DNA from: Pseudomonadota bacterium
Lineage (GTDB): Bacteria; Pseudomonadota; Alphaproteobacteria; Rhizobiales; Xanthobacteraceae
NCBI GenBank assembly: GCA_023414975.1
Contig: JAEZMI010000133.1
Span: 1 to 6,452, forward strand
Direction of reading: 5' to 3'
Length of the DNA stretch: 6,452 nucleotides
The notes below the pieces were generated by a model. The model was not told the DNA's origin. It saw nothing but the letters and a program-made list of their open reading frames with translations, and did not search any database. Shown here in pieces: positions 1 to 6,122 of the stretch (position 1 is its first letter; every line of letters starts with the position of its first letter). A program made the position numbers and the translations under genes.

Positions 1-759
1 ACCCTCCTCCCGCCGGCCCCAACTCCACGCGCCGACTGGGCGTTGTTTCTCGATATTGACGGGACGCTGATCGAACACGCCGACCACCCCGAGGGCATCG
101 TGATGCCGGAGACGCTGCCGGTGGCCCTCGCCCGCGTGCAGCAGGCGCTGGGCGGCGCGCTCGCGCTGGTGTCCGGCCGCACCATCGACTGGATGGACCG
201 CCGCTTCGCGCCGACACGGCTCGCCGCCTCCGGCCAGCACGGGGCGGAAATCCGGCTCGCGCCGGACGCGCCCTCCGTGCCGATCACCATTCCCCGGTGG
301 CGCAAGCCGCTGGAACAGGCGCTGGACCGGGAACTTGCGACCTGGCCCGGCGTCTTCGTCGAGCACAAGCCGCTGTCTTTGGCGGTGCATTTCCGCGCCG
401 TGCCGCAATGGGGCGACGCGATCATGGACAAGGTGGTCGAGCTCGGCCGCGGCCTCGATCCCGGCGTGGAGTTCCTGAAGGGACGCTTCGTCATCGAGGT
501 CCGGCCCGCCGGCCACAACAAGGGCACGGCCGTTGACCAGTTCATGCGGACCACCATCTTCGCCGGCCGGCTGCCGGTCTTCGTCGGCGACGACGTGACC
601 GACGAGGACGGCTTTCGCGCCGTCCGCGCCGCCGGCGGGCTTGCCATCGCGGTCGGCCCGCGCCTGACCCTTCAGGCCAGCCATCACCTCGCCACGCCGG
701 CCGATGTCCGGCGCTGGCTCGACCAGATCCCGCAGACGCTGGAGAGCGCCGCCCCGTGA
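1..759 (+). CDS. otsB: Trehalose-6-phosphate phosphatase (OtsB), 5' end outside the window
   Basis: This enzyme dephosphorylates trehalose-6-phosphate to trehalose in the cytoplasm, the second step of the OtsAB pathway. The haloacid dehalogenase (HAD) motifs are all visible, numbered by codon from window base 1. Motif I is FLDIDGTL, with nucleophile D18 and D20. Motif II is LVSGRT. The motif III lysine lies in RPAGHNKGTA, and motif IV is VGDDVTDEDGF with D197, D198 and D201. The open frame runs off the left edge. The visible leader (PPAPTPRADWAL before FLDIDG) fits the family N-terminus, so the true start is upstream. A TTG at 43 is the only in-window start codon near the N-terminus, but using it would delete the conserved DWAL lead-in. 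252 residues are visible, close to full family length. The TGA stop at 757-759 overlaps the GTG start of the next gene, so translation is probably coupled. The otsB identity is firm. Confidence 0.95.
   Translation, partial: TLLPPAPTPRADWALFLDIDGTLIEHADHPEGIVMPETLPVALARVQQALGGALALVSGRTIDWMDRRFAPTRLAASGQHGAEIRLAPDAPSVPITIPRWRKPLEQALDRELATWPGVFVEHKPLSLAVHFRAVPQWGDAIMDKVVELGRGLDPGVEFLKGRFVIEVRPAGHNKGTAVDQFMRTTIFAGRLPVFVGDDVTDEDGFRAVRAAGGLAIAVGPRLTLQASHHLATPADVRRWLDQIPQTLESAAP
741..746 (+). promoter_or_regulatory. Ribosome binding site for the GH15 gene
   Basis: GGAGAG lies inside the last codons of otsB, 9 bases before the GTG at 756. It is a fair Shine-Dalgarno match and supports that GTG as the start, together with the GTGA stop/start overlap. 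Confidence 0.55.
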
Positions 760-2549
760 GCAATCTGAATCTCGCCGCCATCGGCAACGGCACCATCGCT
801 GCCCTTGTCGATCCGAACGGTCGTATCGCCTGGTGTTGCTGGCCGCGCATCGACGGCGACCCGATCTTCTCCGCCATGCTCGGCGGGACGGAGCCGGAGG
901 CCGGTTTCTTCGACGTGGTGCTGGACGGGCAGGTGAAGGCGACGCGCCGCTACCAGCGCAACACCGCCATCATCGAGACCATTCTGGAAAATGCCGACGG
1001 GGCGAAGCTGCGCATCACCGACTTCGCGCCGCGCTTCAAGCTCTATGACCGCATCTACCGCCCGGCCATGCTGGTACGCCGCATCGAGCCGATCGCCGGC
1101 ACCTGCCGCGTCACCGTGCGCCTGCGCCCGCATTTCAACTGGGGCGAACAGCGTCCGGCGGCGGTGCGCGGCTCGAACCACATGCGCTTCGCCGGCGAGA
1201 ACTTCACCGTGCGCGCCACCACCGACCTGCCCATCGTCTATGTGATGGAGGAGCGCCCCTTCGTGCTGAGCAAGGCGGCGACGCTGGTGCTCGGGCCGGA
1301 CGAACCCTTCGCTTCCAGCCTTGCCGAGACCGCCCACGGCTTCGAGGAGAAGACGCGCGATTACTGGTGGGAATGGGTGCGCTACCTCTCCATTCCCTTC
1401 GAATGGCAGGACGCGGTGATCCGCGCCGCGATCTCGCTGAAGCTGTGCGCCTATGAGGAGACCGGCGGCATCGTGGCCGCGCTCACCACCTCGGTGCCGG
1501 AGGCGCCGCACTCGATCCGCAACTGGGATTACCGCCACTGCTGGCTGCGCGATTCCTACTTCACCGTGCGCGCGCTCAACCTGCTCGGCGCGACGCGGAC
1601 GATGGAAGACTACATCCGCTATCTCACCACGGTGATCGCCTCCGAACCTTCCGGCCGGCTGGCGCCGGTCTATTCCATCGTGCCCGGCACGGCGCTGGAG
1701 GAACGCTTCGCCCCGGCGCTGGCGGGATTTTCCGGCATGGGGCCGGTGCGCGTCGGCAACCAGGCGGCCGAGCAGGTGCAGAACGACGGCTATGGCCATG
1801 TCGTGCTCGCCGCGGCGCAGATGTTCTTCGACGAACGGCTGCCCAACAAGGGCGACCGGGCGCTGTTCGAACTGCTCGAAGGCGTCGGCGCCAAGGCGGT
1901 GGAGTTCGCCTTCGAGCCGGATGCCGGCCTGTGGGAACTGCGCGGCAAGCGGCGCGTGCACACCTTCTCGGCGGTGATGAGCTGGGCCGCCTGCGACCGG
2001 CTGGCGCGGATCGCGCGCGTGCTCCAGCTTCCCGAGCGCGCGCAGTTCTGGCTGGACCGGCGCAACGACATCCGCGCCCGCATCCTCACCTTCGCCTGGA
2101 GCGAACAGCATAACAGCTTCGTCGACGCCGAGCAGGACGGGCAGCTCGACGCCAGCCTGCTGCTGCTCGCCGAACTCGGCTTCGTGCGGCCGGATGATCC
2201 GCGTTACATCGCGACCGTCGAGGCGGTGGGCCGCGAGCTGATGCGCAACGGCTATCTCATGCGCTACGCGGGCGAGGACGATTTCGGCCTGCCGGAAACC
2301 TCCTTCACCATCTGCTCGTTCTGGTACGCGGGCGCGCTCGACCTGATCGGCCGGCGCGAGGAGGCGCGCGAGCTGTTCAACAACCTGCTCGCCCGCCGCA
2401 ACGAGGCGGGGCTGCTCTCCGAGGATATCGACAACCAGACGCTGGAGCTGTGGGGCAACATTCCGCAGACCTATTCGATGGTCGGCCTCATCGACATGGC
2501 CATGCGCCTGTCCAAGACTTGGGAGGAAGCGTTTTGGCGCGGCTCGTAA
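756..2549 (+). CDS. Glycoside hydrolase family 15 protein, probable cytoplasmic trehalase/alpha-glucosidase
   Basis: This 597-residue protein has the two-part layout of bacterial GH15 enzymes. An N-terminal beta-rich trehalase-like domain (about residues 1-200, opening with AIGNGTIAALVDPNGRIAW) is followed by an alpha/alpha-barrel catalytic domain (about 215-590). Visible family motifs are WDYRHCWLRD (257-266), GLWELRG with the expected general acid E394, and GLLSE with the expected general base E556 followed by GNIPQ (567-571). There is no signal peptide or membrane segment, so it should act in the cytoplasm. GH15 contains glucoamylases, glucodextranases and the trehalases described in mycobacteria. 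Position between otsB and otsA favours trehalose as substrate, but this is inference; a malto-oligosaccharide glucosidase is the main alternative. The GTG start overlaps the otsB stop, and the 3' end overlaps otsA. The substrate cannot be read from sequence alone. Confidence 0.92.
   Translation: MSNLNLAAIGNGTIAALVDPNGRIAWCCWPRIDGDPIFSAMLGGTEPEAGFFDVVLDGQVKATRRYQRNTAIIETILENADGAKLRITDFAPRFKLYDRIYRPAMLVRRIEPIAGTCRVTVRLRPHFNWGEQRPAAVRGSNHMRFAGENFTVRATTDLPIVYVMEERPFVLSKAATLVLGPDEPFASSLAETAHGFEEKTRDYWWEWVRYLSIPFEWQDAVIRAAISLKLCAYEETGGIVAALTTSVPEAPHSIRNWDYRHCWLRDSYFTVRALNLLGATRTMEDYIRYLTTVIASEPSGRLAPVYSIVPGTALEERFAPALAGFSGMGPVRVGNQAAEQVQNDGYGHVVLAAAQMFFDERLPNKGDRALFELLEGVGAKAVEFAFEPDAGLWELRGKRRVHTFSAVMSWAACDRLARIARVLQLPERAQFWLDRRNDIRARILTFAWSEQHNSFVDAEQDGQLDASLLLLAELGFVRPDDPRYIATVEAVGRELMRNGYLMRYAGEDDFGLPETSFTICSFWYAGALDLIGRREEARELFNNLLARRNEAGLLSEDIDNQTLELWGNIPQTYSMVGLIDMAMRLSKTWEEAFWRGS
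2521..2529 (+). promoter_or_regulatory. Ribosome binding site that fixes the otsA TTG start
   Basis: GGGAGGAAG contains a near-perfect Shine-Dalgarno core (GGAGGA, 2522-2527) placed 6 bases before the TTG at 2534. It lies inside the GH15 coding region. It is the main evidence for choosing this TTG over an in-frame GTG at 2450, which would add 28 residues unlike any OtsA N-terminus. Confidence 0.75.
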
Positions 2550-3916
2550 TCGTCTCCAACCGTGTGGCCTCGCCGAAGGAGCGGGCGGCCAAGGCGGGAG
2601 GATTGGCGGTGGCCCTGCGCGAGGCGCTCAGCACGCGCGGCGGTCTGTGGTTCGGCTGGAGCGGCGAGACGCAGGTGAACCCGCCCGGGCCCAAGGTGTT
2701 CCGCTCGGGCCGCGTCACCTACGCGCTGCAGGACCTCGACCCCGACGACCAGCGCGCCCACTATGCCGGCTATGCCAACGGCGCGCTCTGGCCGCTCTGC
2801 CACTACCGGCTCGGCCTGCTGTCCTTCCGCCGCTCCGACTGGGAGGGCTATCGCCGTGTCAACGAGCACTTCGCGCGGTCGCTGCTGCCGCTGCTGAAAA
2901 CCGACGACATCATCTGGGTGCACGACTATCACTTCATTCCGCTGGCGGCGGAGCTGCGCAAGCTCGGCTTCGAGGGGCGGATCGGCTATTTCCACCACAT
3001 TCCCTGGCCGACGCCGGAAGTGTTCCTGTCGCTGCCCTCGCACGCGGCGCTGGTGCGCGACCTCTCCCATTACGACCTGGTCGGCCTGCAGACCGAGCAG
3101 GACGTGCGGGCGCTGCTGACATACATCTCGTCGGAGGCGCGCGGATGGATCGCGCCCGGCGGCGGGGTGGGGCTGAGGGAGCGTCGCTTCCGTGTCATCT
3201 CCTACCCGATCGGCATCGATGCCGAGGCCTTCGTAAAGGATGCCCGCGCCTCCGCCGGCAAGGAGGACGAGAAGCGCCTCAAGGCCAGCCTCGCCGGCCG
3301 CGCGCTGGCGGTGGGCGTCGACCGTCTGGACTATTCCAAGGGCCTGCCGAGCAAATTCGCCGCCTTCGGCGATTTCCTCAACCGCTACCCCGAGCACCGC
3401 TCCAAGGTGACGATGATGCAGATCGCGCCGCTGAGCCGCAGCGAGGTGGCCGAGTATCAGGCCCTGCGCCGCGAGCTGGAGGAACTGGCGGGCTCGATCA
3501 ATGGCGAATACGCCGAATTCGACTGGGTGCCGCTGCGCTACCTCAACCGGCCGTTCCAGCGCGGCACGCTCGCCGCGATCTACCGCAATGCCCGCCTCGG
3601 CCTGGTGACGCCGCTGCGCGACGGCATGAACCTCGTCGCCAAGGAGTATGTCGCGGCGCAGAACCCGGAGAATCCCGGCGTTCTGCTGCTGTCCCGCTTC
3701 GCCGGGGCGGCGGACGAGCTCTCCGGCGCCCTTCTGGTGAACCCCTATGACGTGGAGGGGATGGCCGACATGATCCACAAGGCCTTCACCATGCCCCTCG
3801 AAGAACGGCGCGAACGCTGGCGGGCCAATATGGACAAGGTGGAGACCAACACGATCCATCGCTGGTGCGAGGGCTTCATCAATGACCTTTCATCCGCCGC
3901 CGAACATTTCAGCTAA
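2534..3916 (+). CDS. otsA: Trehalose-6-phosphate synthase (OtsA)
   Basis: This GT20 retaining glucosyltransferase transfers glucose from UDP-glucose to glucose-6-phosphate, giving trehalose-6-phosphate in the cytoplasm. It is 460 residues with the TTG start, close to the 474 of E. coli OtsA. The N-terminal loop is LVIVSNRV with R10, then KAGGLAVA and WFGWSGE. The acceptor-site motif HDYH has D131 and H133. FHHIPWPTPE contains H154/H155. The donor phosphate-binding motif RLDYSKG has R264 and K269. The nucleotide-sugar motif LRDGMNLVAKE has D363 and E371. These sit at or within two positions of the well-known E. coli residues (R9, D130, H132, H154, R262, K267, D361, E369). All key residues are present, so activity is expected. 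The start overlaps the GH15 gene by 16 bases behind a strong ribosome binding site, so it is the third gene of a coupled otsB-GH15-otsA operon. Confidence 0.97.
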   Translation: MARLVIVSNRVASPKERAAKAGGLAVALREALSTRGGLWFGWSGETQVNPPGPKVFRSGRVTYALQDLDPDDQRAHYAGYANGALWPLCHYRLGLLSFRRSDWEGYRRVNEHFARSLLPLLKTDDIIWVHDYHFIPLAAELRKLGFEGRIGYFHHIPWPTPEVFLSLPSHAALVRDLSHYDLVGLQTEQDVRALLTYISSEARGWIAPGGGVGLRERRFRVISYPIGIDAEAFVKDARASAGKEDEKRLKASLAGRALAVGVDRLDYSKGLPSKFAAFGDFLNRYPEHRSKVTMMQIAPLSRSEVAEYQALRRELEELAGSINGEYAEFDWVPLRYLNRPFQRGTLAAIYRNARLGLVTPLRDGMNLVAKEYVAAQNPENPGVLLLSRFAGAADELSGALLVNPYDVEGMADMIHKAFTMPLEERRERWRANMDKVETNTIHRWCEGFINDLSSAAEHFS

Positions 3917-3950
3917 GATGATTCAGTCGTAAAAGAGCGGATCGATCGGC

Positions 3951-3976
3951 CCCGCGCGTATGCGGGCACTCGCGGG
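3951..3976 (+). other. Possible hairpins in the leader of the GAF-GGDEF gene
   Basis: CCCGC at 3951-3955 can pair with GCGGG at 3962-3966 (loop of 6). CCCGCG at 3951-3956 can instead pair with CGCGGG at 3971-3976. The two pairings exclude each other. They span an ATG at 3960 and end about 10 bases before the preferred ATG at 3987. There is no T-tract, so a Rho-independent terminator is not supported. In DNA this GC-rich the pairing may be chance. Confidence 0.2.
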
Positions 3977-3986
3977 AATTCCTGGA

Positions 3987-5039
3987 ATGTGGCGGCCTCC
4001 CCTGCCCCCGTTGAAAGAAACGCAGCGTCTGCAGGCCCTCGCAGCCTCCCACATCATGGATTCGCCGAACGACCCGCGCTTCGACCGGATCGCGTGGCTG
4101 GCGCGGCATATCTACCAATGCGATGTCGCCTTCATCAGCTTCATCGACGCCGACACGCAGTGGGTGAAGGCCTGGGCTGGCCGGCAAATCCGCCGGAGCT
4201 GGCCGCGCGCGCAGTCGATCTGCCAAGAGATCATCGCGCTGAACCAGCCGATCGTCGCGCGTGACCTCGCCAACGATCCGCGCTTTGTGGGCCATCCCGA
4301 TCTCGGCAGGCCCGGCAAGGGCTTCTATATCGGCGTGCCCGTGCTGCTGGGCGAGACGCTGGCGGTCGGCTCGCTCTGCGTCATGAGCGAGGCGCCCCGG
4401 CCGGGGGGCGACATCGACATCGAACCGCTGCAGGTGCTCGCCAGCGTGGTCGCCGACGAGGTCGAGCTGTTCCGCCACACCGAAGAGCTGGCGCGGCTTG
4501 CCCGGATCGATCCGCTGACCGGCCTCGCGAACCGGCGCGGCCTCGAGGAAGGCCTCATCCGTTCCGCCAGCCGTTCCCAGCGCACCGGCGAGTCGCTGGC
4601 ACTGGTGCTGCTGGACCTCGACGGGTTCGCCGAGGTCAATGAGCGCTTTGGCCGTTCCGCGGGCGATACGTTGCTGCGCGCCGTGGGCGAGGGCCTCGCC
4701 GCTGTGGAGTTGCGAGGCGGGGATATCGTCGCGCGCTATGATGGGGACGAATTCGCGTTGATCCTTCCGGGGGCCGATGCGCGCGCCGCCGTCAAGGTGG
4801 CCGAGCGCGTGCGCACGACCTTCGCCACCATCGGAATTCGCCGGCCGGATCTGCGCCGCCTCACCGCCAGCATGGGCGTCGCCGCGCAGCCGGCCAGCGT
4901 CCTCGATATCGAAAGGCTGGTGGCCGCCGCCAGTGAGGCACTCTACCGCGCCAAGCAGGAAAGCCGCGACCGCATCGTCAGCGCGGGCGAGAGCGCGCCC
5001 ACCGGCCAAGGCCCGGCGAGCGACCGGAAGGAGGCCTAG
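3987..5039 (+). CDS. GAF-GGDEF protein, probable diguanylate cyclase
   Basis: Probably makes cyclic di-GMP from two GTP in response to a signal at the GAF domain. It has 350 residues. The GAF domain (about 20-160) contains SFIDADTQWVKAW and GFYIGVPVL..GSLCVM, typical of GAF-GGDEF proteins whose N-terminus reads PLPPLxExxRLxAL. The cyclase domain (about 170-340) shows DPLTGLANRR (175-184), LDLDGF with metal-binding D210 and N218, the inhibitory I-site RGGD (243-246) five residues before the signature, and the signature DGDEF (252-256). The first glycine of GGDEF is aspartate here, and the C-terminal end is also off consensus (ASEALY, SRDRI), so activity is likely but not certain. No membrane segment is seen. 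An in-frame ATG at 3960 would add nine residues. I prefer 3987 because GGGAA at 3974-3978 is well spaced, the extra codons have poor third-position GC, and the family N-terminus fits. It begins 70 bases after otsA and may share its transcript. Confidence 0.9.
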   Translation: MWRPPLPPLKETQRLQALAASHIMDSPNDPRFDRIAWLARHIYQCDVAFISFIDADTQWVKAWAGRQIRRSWPRAQSICQEIIALNQPIVARDLANDPRFVGHPDLGRPGKGFYIGVPVLLGETLAVGSLCVMSEAPRPGGDIDIEPLQVLASVVADEVELFRHTEELARLARIDPLTGLANRRGLEEGLIRSASRSQRTGESLALVLLDLDGFAEVNERFGRSAGDTLLRAVGEGLAAVELRGGDIVARYDGDEFALILPGADARAAVKVAERVRTTFATIGIRRPDLRRLTASMGVAAQPASVLDIERLVAAASEALYRAKQESRDRIVSAGESAPTGQGPASDRKEA

Positions 5040-5088
5040 AGCCGCTGCGCTCTGGCGGATCTGCGCACCGGCGGATCGGCGCGTGCGC
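5036..5088. terminator. Weak hairpins at the convergent gene junction
   Basis: Two small stems lie between the convergent genes. CTAGAGC (5036-5042) pairs with GCTCTGG (5049-5055) around a 6-base loop, including one T-G pair, and covers the stop codon of the GGDEF gene. GCGCAC (5063-5068) pairs perfectly with GTGCGC (5083-5088) around a 14-base loop and touches the stop codon of the epimerase gene. GGCGGATC occurs twice, at 5054-5061 and 5070-5077. No T-run follows on either strand, so classical Rho-independent termination is not shown. A shared bidirectional terminator is only a guess from position. Confidence 0.25.
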
Positions 5089-5999
5089 TACCGCCCGACA
5101 TCCGGCAGCCAACGTATGGCCATGGCGAAGCTCTTCGCGCCGCCGGGCGGGATATGGCTGAGGCCGGGCTTCTGCGTGAACTCCGCCGGGCCGTCCTCCG
5201 GCGAGGCATAGCCCGACCACGGTTCGATGCACAGGAAGGGGGCGCCGGGCTTCGACCAGATGCCGAGCTGTTCCATGCCGGGATAGGCGATCTCCAGCCC
5301 CGGCTCGCCCGGCACGCCGAAACGCACATGATGCGAGCGCGGGTGCAGGAAAATCAGGGCGTCGCGCTCGAACAGGGCGTCGGTCGGCGTCAGCACCGTA
5401 TCGATCGCCGGGTTCGGCTCGCCGGCCTGCGACAAGAGCCCGCCGGCCAGGCGATGCACCGGCTCGACCTCGGCTTTCTCGAACACCAGCCGGTGGTCCG
5501 CGCGCGTGCCGCCATAGGGCATGGGCCAGCGAAAGGCCGGGTGGAAGCCGAAGCTCGCGGGCAGCGTCACCGGGCCGGGATTGGCCACCGCGGCCTCGAT
5601 GGTCAGCGTCGCCTCCTCCAGCGTGTAGGTGACCATGAGCGTGAAATCGAACGGGTACTGCCTGCGCGTCTCCTCATCCGCCCGCAGTGCGAAGCGGGCC
5701 TGCGCGGCGCTGTGGTCGAGAAGCTGGAAAGGCCGGCGACGGGCGAAGCCGTGCTGGCTCATCGGGTAGGCCGTGCCCTCATGCACGAGTTGGTCGTTCG
5801 GCAGGCGCCCGACGATGGGGAACAGCAGCGGCGCCCTCCCGGTCCAGAAGGCGGCATCGCCGTTCCAGAGGAGGTCGCGGCCCTCGGCATCGCGCAGGCT
5901 CTGCATCTCCGCGCCCAGCGGGGCGATCTCGACGCTGAGGAAGCTGGACCGCAGTTTGACGGTGGAGTTGCCGGAGGGGGCTTGCGCCGGGCTGCTCAT
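5088..5999 (-). CDS. Aldose 1-epimerase family protein (LacX-like mutarotase)
   Basis: This protein probably interconverts the alpha and beta anomers of a free aldose, or of a related sugar or sugar phosphate, in the cytoplasm. It has 303 residues, normal for the LacX-like branch of the galactose mutarotase superfamily, and no signal peptide. Family landmarks appear in order: APLGAEMQSL near the N-terminus, LFPIVGRLPND with R65, SQHGFARRRPF with H83, SFGFHPAFRWP with H153, and CIEPWSGY with E259. H83 and H153 would bind the ring oxygen and act as general acid, and E259 would be the general base, as known for mutarotases. The ATG at 5999 is the only reasonable start; its Shine-Dalgarno is weak (AAGGCGAG about 10 bases upstream). 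It converges on the GGDEF gene, 48 bases away, and diverges from the transporter gene. A role in glucose turnover from trehalose is possible but unproved; the exact sugar cannot be told from sequence. Confidence 0.92.
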   Translation of the reverse strand: MSSPAQAPSGNSTVKLRSSFLSVEIAPLGAEMQSLRDAEGRDLLWNGDAAFWTGRAPLLFPIVGRLPNDQLVHEGTAYPMSQHGFARRRPFQLLDHSAAQARFALRADEETRRQYPFDFTLMVTYTLEEATLTIEAAVANPGPVTLPASFGFHPAFRWPMPYGGTRADHRLVFEKAEVEPVHRLAGGLLSQAGEPNPAIDTVLTPTDALFERDALIFLHPRSHHVRFGVPGEPGLEIAYPGMEQLGIWSKPGAPFLCIEPWSGYASPEDGPAEFTQKPGLSHIPPGGAKSFAMAIRWLPDVGR

Positions 6000-6122
6000 C
6001 GCTTCGATTCTCGCCTTTTAGCTGTCTCGACTTGAGGGCGGAACGGGACTACGGGAAGAAGGATAAAGGCTTGATTCCAGCCGGAATCGCTTTCCGTCGG
6101 CTCGCTCACCCCGGTCCCCATC
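6000..6122. promoter_or_regulatory. Divergent intergenic region between the epimerase and transporter genes
   Basis: This 123-base non-coding stretch should hold the promoters of both divergent genes. I could not find a convincing pair of -35 and -10 boxes. TTGAGG (6032-6037) and GATAAA (6062-6067) are partial matches but are spaced 24 bases apart, too far for a standard sigma-70 promoter. Its one clear structure is the palindrome at 6073-6088. Confidence 0.5.
6073..6088. repeat. 16-base palindrome, possible operator or hairpin
   Basis: GATTCC (6073-6078) and GGAATC (6083-6088) are perfect inverted repeats around AGCC. The whole 16-base element is a dyad with only one mismatched pair (A6079/C6082). 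It lies 34 bases before the transporter ATG and 73 bases from the epimerase ATG. It could be a dimeric repressor site, a hairpin in the transporter's untranslated leader, or one copy of a dispersed intergenic palindrome. A short CTTT follows on the plus strand, too little to call a terminator, and no plus-strand gene lies directly upstream to need one. Confidence 0.45.

Noticed and set aside
43..45. TTG as the start of otsB
   Set aside because: The frame is open to the window edge and the residues before it (DWA) belong to the conserved lead-in to FLDIDG, so the gene starts upstream.
684..2111. Long minus-strand open frame of 475 codons opposite the GH15 gene
   Set aside because: It mirrors a well-supported GH15 gene. 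Its translation is dominated by R, G, A, H and E without domain motifs, the usual shadow effect in DNA with G/C-rich third positions.
2450..2533. Upstream GTG extension of otsA
   Set aside because: It would add 28 residues without resemblance to OtsA, inside GH15 coding sequence. The TTG at 2534 has a much better ribosome binding site and fits the family start.
2471..3859. Long minus-strand open frame of 462 codons opposite otsA
   Set aside because: otsA has every catalytic motif on the plus strand. The antisense product is low-complexity and shows no recognisable fold.
3914..3919. TAAGAT as a -10 box for the GGDEF gene
   Set aside because: It matches the consensus at only four of six positions, and no acceptable -35 element lies 16-18 bases upstream.
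3909..5009. Minus-strand open frame of 366 codons opposite the GAF-GGDEF gene
   Set aside because: The plus strand has clear GAF and GGDEF motifs in order; the antisense translation is arginine- and alanine-rich with no motif.
5154..6035. Plus-strand open frame of 293 codons opposite the aldose epimerase
   Set aside because: The minus strand carries the conserved mutarotase histidines and glutamate; the plus-strand product is rich in R, G, H and Q and looks like a shadow.
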